From Methanosarcina sp. MTP4 (GTDB taxonomy: Archaea; Halobacteriota; Methanosarcinia; Methanosarcinales; Methanosarcinaceae): a DNA stretch of 64,000 bases. Below, piece after piece: positions 53,609 through 62,881 of this stretch. The stretch covers positions 992,001-1,056,000 of the forward strand of contig NZ_CP009505.1 of assembly GCF_000970045.1 (NCBI RefSeq), given 5' to 3'. The position numbers and the translations under genes are program-made. How positions within the stretch are numbered: position 1 is the first letter of the stretch; every line of letters begins with the position of its first letter. The notes under the pieces were generated by a model. It saw nothing but the letters and a program-made list of their open reading frames with translations, was not told the origin of the DNA and searched no databases.

Positions 53609-55547
53609 GAAAATTGTTTTCATAATTTCAGCAATTACAGGTCTTCTAATATTTTATCTCTATAGAGACCGATTTTCAAGCCTCTATGATTTAGGAAATG
53701 ATTATAAAAAAGAAAAATATGAAGAATCTATAAGATTAAAAGAGTTTGAGATAAAATATCCCAAAATCAAAAGGATTCCGCTACTTAATATTTTAGCAAA
53801 GTGGGCGTATAAAGAGGGACTTTTTTACAGCATTATATTAGTGTTTCTAGTAGTCATTGGATTCTGCTTACGGGTCTACAATCTGGATTATCTTAGTCCT
53901 TCAGTAGATGAATATTTCCATCTTGTTGGTGCAAAAAGATTGATGATTGAAGATACATTTAACTACTCGAGAGCTGCTTTTCTTACATATATAATTGGTA
54001 TTTTATTCAAATATTATGGAGAACCGTCCTTATTTTTAGCAAGGTTGCCATCTGTAATAGCTGGAACCTTTTCAATAATTGCTATTTATATATTTGCTAA
54101 AAATATCAATAAGAATATAGGTTTAATCTCTTCCTACTTGCTAACCTTTTCGCCCATGGCAATAGGAATGTCAAGGTTTATAAGAGAATATCAAATATAC
54201 TTTTTGTTCATTATTATATATTTAACGGGATTACTTTATTTGTCAAGAAATGTGGATTTATTCAAAGTTTTTAAAAAGCCATTGAAGCTTTTTGCCATAA
54301 CATTATATTTAGTTCTTCCATTTGTATATTACATATACGTCGAAAAAGTTCATATGATTTTAGAATTATATGTAGCATCTGGTATTTTTTTGACATTTTC
54401 TTTTATTTTCTCAATTAATAAATCAGAACACAAAAAGTATGTCTTAGAAATCTTGCATAGTGGTAAAACACACATAATTTTTGGACTCTTTCTCTTTATA
54501 GCCATGCCGAGTGTTTATATTTTTGTAGACCGTTACAGTTGGTTATTAAGCTTGGCAGACAACAAACTTTATGGAGAATTGTTTTTTAGCGCTAACTTCC
54601 TTTCTCATGGCTCGTACCTACAATGGTTTTCAGGCATGAACGTACCTAACTCGGTTATAATATTACTTTTTATTTTACCGATTGCAACTTATTATAAAAA
54701 CAAATATTTCCTTGCTTCCTTTTTTGTTTTTTCGATTATATATATTACATTCACATTTCTAATAGAACGTTATTATCAGCCAAGATATGTATTTTATGCG
54801 TTTCCTTTTTACATAATAATTTATGCCTGTTCAATACATACTTTAATAGCTACTAGAAGTATATTTAAAAAATTAAGCAGAAACTTAATAGTCTACAATT
54901 TTTTGATATTAATGGTTTTAATGTACATTTTCAGTCCAGTTAATGCATTTGCAGGACTGATAAATGAAAAAAACGGGCAAACTGACCCAAAAGCTGATAT
55001 GACCCACAGAGATGTATCTGAATTAATGGATTTTTTGGAGAAAAATAATTTTAGTGAAAAAGATATCTTGATAACTTCAAATCCACTGATTTTTCAATAT
55101 TATTATAGCTATACATATGTAGATGAATCCTCTGCTTCCAAATGGCCCTTAAAAAGATTCGACTATAAGAATAACAAATTCGTTTATGATTATGGCTCTA
55201 TTTATCACTACTATTATGAGGCAGCACAACTATCAGATCCTCAAGCAGCCTACCTATATAAACCAATGGACAAGATCTTCAATCTAGATGAAAATGAAAG
55301 AATGAATCAAATAATCATGAAGTACGACAGCGGATGGATTGTTATTGATAAAGATCGAAACAGGTACTGGAATGATAAAGGCTTTCCTCTAAGTGATTAT
55401 GTTATTAAAAACAAGGAAGTAAAGTACCTGGGATGTGTACCAGAATGGAACTATAAAATGTTAGAAAAATACCAAAGTATACCTGAAGTACGTAGAGGTT
55501 TTGATATATATAGATGGCAAAAAATGGATTCTCAAACCAATTATTGA
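53607..55547 (+). CDS. GT39-like membrane glycosyltransferase, AT-rich
   Basis: A 646-residue multispanning enzyme (start ATG 53607; an in-frame GTG at 53598 would add three residues). After one N-terminal helix and a charged loop, the second membrane segment leads to SPSVDEYFHLVGAKRLMIED, the acidic donor motif of the PMT/ArnT group. LARLPSVIAGTFSIIAIYIF and SRFIREYQIYFLFIII follow. The C-terminal 160 residues are soluble (ITSNPLIFQYYYSYTYVDES). It probably transfers a sugar from a dolichyl-phosphate donor outside the membrane. Codon use is far more AT-rich than in the first half of the window, indicating separate acquisition. A flippase gene follows 31 bp downstream. Confidence 0.85.
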   Translation: MKIVFIISAITGLLIFYLYRDRFSSLYDLGNDYKKEKYEESIRLKEFEIKYPKIKRIPLLNILAKWAYKEGLFYSIILVFLVVIGFCLRVYNLDYLSPSVDEYFHLVGAKRLMIEDTFNYSRAAFLTYIIGILFKYYGEPSLFLARLPSVIAGTFSIIAIYIFAKNINKNIGLISSYLLTFSPMAIGMSRFIREYQIYFLFIIIYLTGLLYLSRNVDLFKVFKKPLKLFAITLYLVLPFVYYIYVEKVHMILELYVASGIFLTFSFIFSINKSEHKKYVLEILHSGKTHIIFGLFLFIAMPSVYIFVDRYSWLLSLADNKLYGELFFSANFLSHGSYLQWFSGMNVPNSVIILLFILPIATYYKNKYFLASFFVFSIIYITFTFLIERYYQPRYVFYAFPFYIIIYACSIHTLIATRSIFKKLSRNLIVYNFLILMVLMYIFSPVNAFAGLINEKNGQTDPKADMTHRDVSELMDFLEKNNFSEKDILITSNPLIFQYYYSYTYVDESSASKWPLKRFDYKNNKFVYDYGSIYHYYYEAAQLSDPQAAYLYKPMDKIFNLDENERMNQIIMKYDSGWIVIDKDRNRYWNDKGFPLSDYVIKNKEVKYLGCVPEWNYKMLEKYQSIPEVRRGFDIYRWQKMDSQTNY

Positions 55548-55578
55548 GCCTCATTAGATAACATAGAACCAAGATACC

Positions 55579-56865
55579 ATGATAAACAGTTTAATAAAAA
55601 ACCTCAAGCAATCAAATAGTTTTCTTTCATTTACCTCTCTGAGCGCCTTAGCTCAAGGAATTGGTTTCATATTGCCTCTGATAATTGCAAAAATACTGTC
55701 ACCAGAAGGCTTTGGTTCTTATTCTTTGAGTATGATGATCGTTTTTTTCTTTACAACTGCAATTGTTTCATCATCACAAACACCATTTATTGTATATTCA
55801 AACGAAGAATTAAAAAAAAATAATAAAATAAATAAAGCATTTACAGCTCAACTAATGATGTTTCTGTCTTCAATTTTGATATTCGCATTTTTGTTGCTTG
55901 CTTTTTCAAATCCCATAGCAAAGTTTGCTCAAATTTCATTCAATCAGTTAATATTATTGTACTTTGCATTTTTGGGTATAGGATCAAGAGAATTGTTTAA
56001 AAATTTGTTTCTAGCATTGGACAAAAAAATATTTAATGCTTTATATATTCTAATTGTTGGAATTATTAATATTATTTTCCTAGGAATATATCACCAACTG
56101 AATTTCTTAAACTTGAACTCTATATTTATTATTTACTTTCTATCACCTTTAATTTCGATAATTTTCCTTGCTCACAAAATAGAATTCAAGAAAATCTCCT
56201 CTTTTAGTTATGATAATGAAATATTTAAAAGAATGATTACATGGACTACTTGGCAGATTTTTGGTCTAACTGCCGTTTACTTGATTAACTGGGGAGACAA
56301 CCTCATCTTAAGATACTTTGTTTCTCTAAGTGAAATCGGAATTTACAATCTAGGTTATCAAATATTCAAAGGATTGATTTCCTTAACTTTTATATTGAAT
56401 TCATATTTTCTTCCATATATCACAAAAAACATAAATAATGAAAGAAAAATTCAAAATTATCTTTACGTAAAAAGACCAAAAATAATGTTAGCAGGGACTT
56501 TCGGAATTATTATTATATTCCTACTAATCCCTTACGTTTTTGGTTACATATACGGTGATATCTACAAAGAATCTGTAACTATTGTAAGAATATTACTTAT
56601 AGGGGCCATAATCGCCTTGTATAACGTTTTTTACACACCTATTCTAAACTCTCTTAAAATGTATAAATTCTACCAAATATCAAACATAATCCATGTGCTC
56701 ATAAATATTTTACTAAATATTATTTTTATACAAATAATTGGCATATATGGGGCTGCTGTAGCAACGGTAATTGCATATTTTTGTAAAACAGTTATGTTCG
56801 AACTATATATCTATAAAAAAGTACAGCACTATTCAATTTTTTCAAGGTTAAAAAAACAAATATGA
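55579..56865 (+). CDS. Polysaccharide flippase (Wzx-like)
   Basis: A 428-residue membrane protein with about twelve hydrophobic segments. The start FLSFTSLSALAQGIGFILPL and the following AKILSPEGFGSYSLSMMIVF match flippases of the polysaccharide biosynthesis family. DNLILRYFVSLSEIGIYNLG is the central family motif. It belongs with the upstream GT39-like gene and duplicates the function of the flippase at 49362, suggesting two separate glycan export routes. Strongly AT-rich. Confidence 0.87.
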   Translation: MINSLIKNLKQSNSFLSFTSLSALAQGIGFILPLIIAKILSPEGFGSYSLSMMIVFFFTTAIVSSSQTPFIVYSNEELKKNNKINKAFTAQLMMFLSSILIFAFLLLAFSNPIAKFAQISFNQLILLYFAFLGIGSRELFKNLFLALDKKIFNALYILIVGIINIIFLGIYHQLNFLNLNSIFIIYFLSPLISIIFLAHKIEFKKISSFSYDNEIFKRMITWTTWQIFGLTAVYLINWGDNLILRYFVSLSEIGIYNLGYQIFKGLISLTFILNSYFLPYITKNINNERKIQNYLYVKRPKIMLAGTFGIIIIFLLIPYVFGYIYGDIYKESVTIVRILLIGAIIALYNVFYTPILNSLKMYKFYQISNIIHVLINILLNIIFIQIIGIYGAAVATVIAYFCKTVMFELYIYKKVQHYSIFSRLKKQI

Positions 56866-56900
56866 AAATCTCCGAATTACAGGCACAAAAATGAAAGTAC

Positions 56901-57923
56901 TCACGATACTTCCTCACTATATAATCTTTTTTTAACGATCCTAATCGGCATTACAGAGTAATACGTCATCTTAACATAGAATGAATAAAGAGCATAAAAT
57001 ATTGAATAAATATATTCATTGCTAAACAAATAGCGATTATATATACCATTAACCGAATTATCAACTTCCAATTCAAATTTTTTATTTGCTTTTATTGAAA
57101 TTAAGTTATCCAAAACAATACCTGTTTTACTAATATTAAAAATTGGTATTATAGACATTCTATTTTTTTTTGATTGCGGCAAATAATATATTTTTTGTTT
57201 TATATGTAATTTAAGATTAGGGAATAAAAAATTACCTAAAGAATAAAAAATCCATTTATTTTTGTACATTTCATAACCTTGAATCACATGGGAATGATTA
57301 CCAATAATTAAATCAACACCACAATCAACTAATTTTCTAGCAATTTTTCTTTGTTCTGGTAATGGATAATGTTTTTGCTCTAAGCCCCAATGCAATAATA
57401 CGATTTTCGTATAATCGGTATAATCTTCGATCTGTTTTTTTAACAAATCCAAATTCAGTTCTTTTGGCCCAATAAAATTTTTTTCATCAAATAGTTTTGA
57501 TTTAGTCGAATCACAACTTCTTGTTGCATAACTTAAAAATACAACATTTTGGTCTTTTAAAACAAAGACATTGTGATTTTCATTATTAAATCCTGCACCA
57601 AAATAGCTGATTTTTTCAGATTCTAAAATTTGTTGAGTGTACTTTGCACCAAAATTGCCATAATCATTAATATGATTATTAGACAAATTTATAAGAAAAG
57701 GATTTATTTTTATTAAATGATTTATTGCGGAATCATCTTGTCTTAAACAAATTTTTTTTTTGATTGGATCTTGAGTATAGCTTTTTGGTAAAAAAACTGA
57801 TTCTAAATTTACAACACAATTTAGATTGAATAAATTATGGGCAACATTTTTAAAGGGATCATTTGTATACTTTTCAATATTGTGGAAGCTTAAATCTCCA
57901 GTAAAAGCTAATTTTGTACTCAT
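56901..57923 (-). CDS. capA: CapA-like protein (poly-gamma-glutamate capsule family, metallophosphatase fold)
   Basis: A 340-residue protein of the CapA family. Expected metal-site motifs are present in order: FTGDLSFHN at residues 8-16, NLESVF near 38, LSNNHINDYGNFGAKY near 78, LLHWGLEQ near 170 and IGNHSHVIQG near 198. CapA proteins take part in polyglutamate capsule assembly in bacilli; archaeal members occur in surface polymer loci without known chemistry. There is no N-terminal signal, but a hydrophobic stretch near the C-terminus (IFYALYSFYVKMTYYSVM) could attach to the membrane. It overlaps the upstream CapK-like gene by 4 bp and ends the minus-strand operon. Confidence 0.85.
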   Translation of the reverse strand: MSTKLAFTGDLSFHNIEKYTNDPFKNVAHNLFNLNCVVNLESVFLPKSYTQDPIKKKICLRQDDSAINHLIKINPFLINLSNNHINDYGNFGAKYTQQILESEKISYFGAGFNNENHNVFVLKDQNVVFLSYATRSCDSTKSKLFDEKNFIGPKELNLDLLKKQIEDYTDYTKIVLLHWGLEQKHYPLPEQRKIARKLVDCGVDLIIGNHSHVIQGYEMYKNKWIFYSLGNFLFPNLKLHIKQKIYYLPQSKKNRMSIIPIFNISKTGIVLDNLISIKANKKFELEVDNSVNGIYNRYLFSNEYIYSIFYALYSFYVKMTYYSVMPIRIVKKRLYSEEVS

Positions 57924-59266
57924 TTTACCTCATTTATAGTATACAAATACTTACCACTTTTTGTTGGTTCGATGTCTTCAACAAATTCAAATTCAACTTT
58001 GCAATCTTGGCCCATAACGTATTTAATACTCTTTATTATATCTTCTTTGTAGCAATTAAATTGCACTTCATTTTTCAAAACTAACTTTATTAATACAAAG
58101 TCATAATCCTTCTGTATTACCTGAAATTTGGAAATATAATCTTTGTTATAAACAACTCCTATGAAATGTATAAAAAATTCACCCGGAATTACTCTCCCAT
58201 CCTTCATTCTGAATACATCGGTTTGCCTACCAACTACTGTTTCGATTAAAGGCAAACCCCTCCCACAGGAACACTGTTCGTTTTTTGCTGGTATTGCCAT
58301 ATCTCCGATTTGGTATCTTATCAGCGGCATCACATAATTATTAAGTGTTGTAACATAGACTTTCCCAATTTTTCCAGCTTCGCAGGGTTCTAGATCATCA
58401 TCCAATATCTCTACATATTGGTTGAAGATATTAAGGTGCAATCCCTCATCTTTATCGCAGGAACAAGCAACATCTCCAACTTCCCTAGTACCATACCGAT
58501 TGAAAACTTTTGTTCCGAAAACTTCTTCAATTAATTTTTTATTATCCGAATAAAGAGTACTAGCCGAAGTTATGATACCATTTGGAGAAAAAACATTTAA
58601 GTCATTACTTTTTATAAATTTTGACAACTCATAAATTGATTGGGCATAAGCTTCAATAATTTTTGGTTGTTCTTGGTTGATGATTTCAACATATTTAGCC
58701 ATGTCTGATTCTAGCATTTTAAATGAATTTAACATCTTGATATTGAGTAAATTTTCGTTAACCCAACCATTAATGCCATCATGCCCTTTAATTATATCTC
58801 TTTCAGAACCCCATAACCTTACCATTTTTTCTCCTTCAATTCTTCCTGCCCATTCATCAAGGAATAATTTAAACGCTTTTCCTTTTTCTCTGTGACTCAT
58901 ATCTTGGAGAAAAGTTACAGGTTCTCCCGTAGATCCACCGGAAGTGTTTTTGATGTAGCTCCCATCAAAAGTATCAGATTTAAGGACATCAAAGTTTTCA
59001 CTCAATAAATTTTTAGTCATGGCCGGAAATTTTTTAATATCCTCAAAAATACTGTTCTTTGATATTTTTATGTTTTCTTTGCTTGCAAATTCTCTATAAT
59101 AGGGAATAGTTTTTAATGAATAGTTCAAAATATTAAATAGAAGTTCTTTTTGTAATTCTCTACATTCAGGAATCGATTTATACTCATAATCCTTTATAAT
59201 AGAAAGATGCTCATATCTCCCTTTCGATATAGCTTTCGTTATTGCCCTCGCTACTACAGAGTTCAT
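57920..59266 (-). CDS. CapK-like adenylate-forming enzyme (phenylacetate-CoA ligase family), copy 2
   Basis: A 448-residue member of the ANL superfamily. The ATP loop NTSGGSTGEPVTF is near residue 107, the adenine-binding YGTREVGDVAC near 258, and the C-terminal catalytic lysine motif EPTKSGKYLY at the end. Cys residues in CSCDKDE and CSCGRGLPLIE may bind zinc, as in PaaK-like proteins. Such CapK proteins activate acyl or amino acids that are added to polysaccharides. It is closely related to the gene at 60378, and each is paired with a similar GT4, so the module has duplicated. Confidence 0.85.
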   Translation of the reverse strand: MNSVVARAITKAISKGRYEHLSIIKDYEYKSIPECRELQKELLFNILNYSLKTIPYYREFASKENIKISKNSIFEDIKKFPAMTKNLLSENFDVLKSDTFDGSYIKNTSGGSTGEPVTFLQDMSHREKGKAFKLFLDEWAGRIEGEKMVRLWGSERDIIKGHDGINGWVNENLLNIKMLNSFKMLESDMAKYVEIINQEQPKIIEAYAQSIYELSKFIKSNDLNVFSPNGIITSASTLYSDNKKLIEEVFGTKVFNRYGTREVGDVACSCDKDEGLHLNIFNQYVEILDDDLEPCEAGKIGKVYVTTLNNYVMPLIRYQIGDMAIPAKNEQCSCGRGLPLIETVVGRQTDVFRMKDGRVIPGEFFIHFIGVVYNKDYISKFQVIQKDYDFVLIKLVLKNEVQFNCYKEDIIKSIKYVMGQDCKVEFEFVEDIEPTKSGKYLYTINEVK

Positions 59267-59273
59267 AGTTTAC

Positions 59274-60374
59274 TTACAACTCCAATAATATTTTCTCAAA
59301 TTTCTCTGAAATTTTATTAATATCTCTTTCTCTTCTCACATATTCGATAGAACTTCTTGAATACTCAATCATTTTTTGGCAGTCGCCCTCTAATTCACAA
59401 AACACTGTATTAAGCTTCTCTTCATCACCATTCAAAAAAACACCGATTTTTTCACTCGTAATAACATTCTCAGGGTTAATGTGCACAGAAATTATAGGGG
59501 TTCCACAAGAGAAAGCTTCCAATGCTGTCATAGGTAATTCCCCTTCACTCAAAGAGGTGAGTATAAAAGTTTTTGAATTTTTAAAAAGATCTACTACTTC
59601 ATTATTAGGAATCTTCTCCTCAAAACCGAGGTTTAGGATTTGAGAAGCTTTTTCTCTAATTTTTTCAAAATATAAAGGATCGCTGTATGAAGGAGAACAA
59701 ACCATTAAGAAATTTTTATCTTTATTCTGATCAGCCAAATGCAAAAATAACTCTGGCCTTTTCCATTTTTCACATCTACCTACCCAAATAGCATCAATTT
59801 CTTTTTTATGGGCATAACTCTGTTCAGATAACTGTAATCCCTTCTTCAAGATTCGGATTTTTTTTGAAGGAATTTTCTTAAAAGATAATAGATTTTCTTT
59901 TTCTTCAGAACTCTGACAAATTATAACGCTTGAAAATCTCAGTCCAAAATCAGAAATAACTCTTGAAAACAAATCTTTACTTCGCTTGAATGAATCATCG
60001 GTTTGAGAATCATGAGAAATCATGAATATGAATTTTTTTCTGAGAAGTTTGCAAAACAAAGAAATTATCAATGTTCCTCTATTTAAACCACGTTGAATGT
60101 AAAAGTCTGAGTTTGATTTAAATAAGGAATTAATTAACTTAATAATTTGGGATGGTTGGCTGTCCAATGGTTTAAAATATTTTATAACTCTTATACCATT
60201 AAAAAATTCAACATTTTGTTGGCCAAAGTCACCTACAATATAATCTACATTGTTTTTTTGCTTCAATTCATTGGCAAGAAGGTATGTTTGAAGTTCAGCC
60301 CCTCCGTGAACAACTCTGGCATTTTTATTAAATAGAGGGTAAGCATAAGTTTGAATGAAACATATTTTTTTCAT
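59274..60374 (-). CDS. Family 4 glycosyltransferase, paired with CapK copy 2
   Basis: A 366-residue GT4 with the start KICFIQTYAYPLFNKNARVV followed by HGGAELQTYLLANEL. The donor site reads LTSLSEGELPMTALEAFSCG near 271. It is clearly paralogous to the GT4 at 61745 (shared AYPLFNKN, GGAE, WVGR/WVSR K-W, C-terminal donor motif). It lies 7 bp from the CapK gene downstream and 3 bp from the one upstream. Confidence 0.87.
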   Translation of the reverse strand: MKKICFIQTYAYPLFNKNARVVHGGAELQTYLLANELKQKNNVDYIVGDFGQQNVEFFNGIRVIKYFKPLDSQPSQIIKLINSLFKSNSDFYIQRGLNRGTLIISLFCKLLRKKFIFMISHDSQTDDSFKRSKDLFSRVISDFGLRFSSVIICQSSEEKENLLSFKKIPSKKIRILKKGLQLSEQSYAHKKEIDAIWVGRCEKWKRPELFLHLADQNKDKNFLMVCSPSYSDPLYFEKIREKASQILNLGFEEKIPNNEVVDLFKNSKTFILTSLSEGELPMTALEAFSCGTPIISVHINPENVITSEKIGVFLNGDEEKLNTVFCELEGDCQKMIEYSRSSIEYVRRERDINKISEKFEKILLEL

Positions 60375-60377
60375 AGA

Positions 60378-61748
60378 TTATTCCACTTCGCTAATAGTGT
60401 ACATATACTTCCCATTTTTGTTAGGCTCAATATCATCTAAAATATTAAAATCAAATTTCACATTGTTGCCAAGCGCTTTTTTTAATTTTGCCTCAATTAA
60501 CTTTTTTTCAAGGGACCATATGTTTTCATCGGTTGGTACAATCTTTATTAAGATATAATCTTTCTTTTTCTGAATAATCTGATATTTTTTTATGGATTCA
60601 AAAACCTGATGTTTTTTTGGATCCTTGAAATAGAGAAGTGACCCTATAGCAGCACTATCAAAGACACCATTTTCAGTTTTGATCATGCTATTACTTCTTC
60701 CTATGACGTTTTCAATCAATGGCAATCCTCTTCCACAAGAACATAGTTCTTTTTTTGATGGAGAAGCCATGTCTCCGATCCGATATCTTATAAGAGGCAT
60801 AGCATAGTTGTTGAGCGCAGTGACATAGACTTCACCTATTTCTCCAGGTTTACACGGCTCTAAACTTTCGTTTAAAATCTCGATATAATGATCGAAAATA
60901 TTCAAATGCAAACCCTCGTCCCTCTCACAAGAACAGGCTATATCTCCAACTTCTCTAGAACCATACCTATTGTATACTTTTGTTTTAAAGACATCCTGTA
61001 TCGTCTCTTTAAATTCAGGATGAAGTGTACCAGTAGATGTGATGATTCCCCTTGGTGAATAAATTTTTAAATTATTGTTCAGAATGAATTTTGATAATTC
61101 ATAAATTGATTGAACATAGGCCTCAAAAAGCACAGGCTTTTTTTGATTAATCAATTCTACATACTTTTCCATATCTTCTTCAGTCATCTTAAAAGAATTC
61201 AATAAAATTCTATTGAAAATCAAGTTTTTGATTTTGGCTTCAAAGCCAATAGACCCTTTAAGAAGATCTGTTTCAGATCCCCATAATTTAATTTCTTTAT
61301 CCCCGAGATCTTTTCCTGTAAAAGTGGAAAAAAACCACTTGCCTGCCATTCCATGATCCCAGCTTACTTGATCTTGTATAAATATTGAAGGTTCTCCAGT
61401 ACTACCACCAGATGTATTAAAATACCACTTTCTAGACTCCAAATCCCTACACTTAAAACGTTCAAAATTATCTCTGAGAATATCTTTTGTGAGTATGGGT
61501 ATTCTGGAAAAATTGTTAAAATAAACTTTATTATTGACAACTACTTCAGATTCGGCTAATAAATTCCTATAATACGGAACATTTTCATAGCAATGTAGTA
61601 ACAACTTTTCTATAAGTTTTTGTTGAATCTCTTTATTGCTTTCTAGTGATTGAAATTCCCTTTTTTTAAGTAATTTTAGAATTTGAGACACTTGACTCCC
61701 AGAGAATCTCAACAACAGTAAAGTTAAATGCTTGTTCAATAAAGTCAT
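60378..61748 (-). CDS. CapK-like adenylate-forming enzyme, copy 1
   Basis: A 456-residue paralogue of the protein encoded at 57920. It carries NTSGGSTGEPSIF (ATP loop), RYGSREVGDIACSCERDEG, CSCGRGLPLIENVIG and a closing EPNKNGKYMYTISEVE with the lysine motif. The main difference is in the region after the CSCGRG motif, where GVFDSAAIGSLLYFKDP replaces GRVIPGEFFIHFIGVV of the other copy. That segment helps form the acyl pocket in related enzymes, so the two may activate different acids. It overlaps its GT4 partner by 4 bp. Confidence 0.85.
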   Translation of the reverse strand: MTLLNKHLTLLLLRFSGSQVSQILKLLKKREFQSLESNKEIQQKLIEKLLLHCYENVPYYRNLLAESEVVVNNKVYFNNFSRIPILTKDILRDNFERFKCRDLESRKWYFNTSGGSTGEPSIFIQDQVSWDHGMAGKWFFSTFTGKDLGDKEIKLWGSETDLLKGSIGFEAKIKNLIFNRILLNSFKMTEEDMEKYVELINQKKPVLFEAYVQSIYELSKFILNNNLKIYSPRGIITSTGTLHPEFKETIQDVFKTKVYNRYGSREVGDIACSCERDEGLHLNIFDHYIEILNESLEPCKPGEIGEVYVTALNNYAMPLIRYRIGDMASPSKKELCSCGRGLPLIENVIGRSNSMIKTENGVFDSAAIGSLLYFKDPKKHQVFESIKKYQIIQKKKDYILIKIVPTDENIWSLEKKLIEAKLKKALGNNVKFDFNILDDIEPNKNGKYMYTISEVE

Positions 61749-62875
61749 TTCAACCCCGTGAATAGATTATATAATTGTTCTGCGCTTTTCATTATATTAT
61801 GATTTTCTACCGCATATTCATATGCATTTTTTGACATTTTATTATGTAAAGTTACATCCCCAATTAGTAAGTTTAATTTCTCATTCAGTTTGTCAAATTC
61901 ATTATTGCAAAAATAACCACAACTATATTCATCAAGAAAATTATCTGGATTCACATTAAGGGATAATATAGGAGTACCGTTTTTTGTAGCTTGGATATAA
62001 GTGTTTGGAAACCCTTCGTTTAAGGATGTATTCACAAAAATGCTAGCATTTCTAAAATATATGTCAATTTCGTCAAACGGTACAAATTCAATAAATTCTA
62101 GGTTAAAAACATTACCTGCTTTTTGTTTGAGATGGTTATACCATTCATCGGTATCGTCAAACGCTTTTGGACATATCATCTTAAATTGAAATTTAGGATT
62201 ACAACTAGCTAACTGAATAAAAATTTCAGGCTGCTTCCATTTTTTAGAACGACTAACCCAAAGTACATAATCAAGTTCACTTTTTTTAGAAGGAGTAAAT
62301 TTGCTTAAAAAATAACCAGATTTAATAAGGAAAGAAGTTCTGTTTTTATTTTTGAGTAACAGTTCTTTTTGTGTGACGTTTTGGACGATGACGAGGTCCG
62401 AAAATTTGAAAACAGCATTGGCTAATAATCTTTTCAGAAACCCTATGTTTTTTTCATATAAGCCGTTTGTTTCGTTATCGTGGGCAACCATATAAATAAA
62501 TTTTGCTCCACGAATTCTGCAGATTAAAGATAAGATTCCTGAAGCAGGATCAAGCGTCCTCTGTACAAAAATATTAGAATTCGAGAGTAATAAGGAATTT
62601 AAGAATTTCAGATTCTTTGATAATGCATTATCTTCAAAACGGAATGATTTGATTATTTTTATCTCATTAAACATTTCTATTTTTTTTCCACCATAATCTG
62701 CTACAATAAAACTGATGTCCAAATCCTCATGTTTAGAAAGAGCTTGAGCAAGTAAATATAACTGTACTTCTGCACCACCGAAAATTCCATTACAATTTTT
62801 GTTGAATAATGGATAAGCCTTTAAAGACACGATACATAGTTTCTTTTTTGACGTTGACATTACACAAACTTCCAT
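61745..62875 (-). CDS. Family 4 glycosyltransferase, paired with CapK copy 1
   Basis: A 376-residue GT4. The family start lies at KKLCIVSLKAYPLFNKNCNG after nine extra residues, so an ATG at about codon 6 (MSTSKKK) may be the real start. GGAEVQLYLLAQAL and the donor motif NTSLNEGFPNTYIQATKNGT near 281 are present. It is paralogous to the GT4 at 59274. The gene lies 6 bp after the next glycosyltransferase in the same operon. Confidence 0.86.
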   Translation of the reverse strand: MEVCVMSTSKKKLCIVSLKAYPLFNKNCNGIFGGAEVQLYLLAQALSKHEDLDISFIVADYGGKKIEMFNEIKIIKSFRFEDNALSKNLKFLNSLLLSNSNIFVQRTLDPASGILSLICRIRGAKFIYMVAHDNETNGLYEKNIGFLKRLLANAVFKFSDLVIVQNVTQKELLLKNKNRTSFLIKSGYFLSKFTPSKKSELDYVLWVSRSKKWKQPEIFIQLASCNPKFQFKMICPKAFDDTDEWYNHLKQKAGNVFNLEFIEFVPFDEIDIYFRNASIFVNTSLNEGFPNTYIQATKNGTPILSLNVNPDNFLDEYSCGYFCNNEFDKLNEKLNLLIGDVTLHNKMSKNAYEYAVENHNIMKSAEQLYNLFTGLK

Positions 62876-62881
62876 TAGCCA

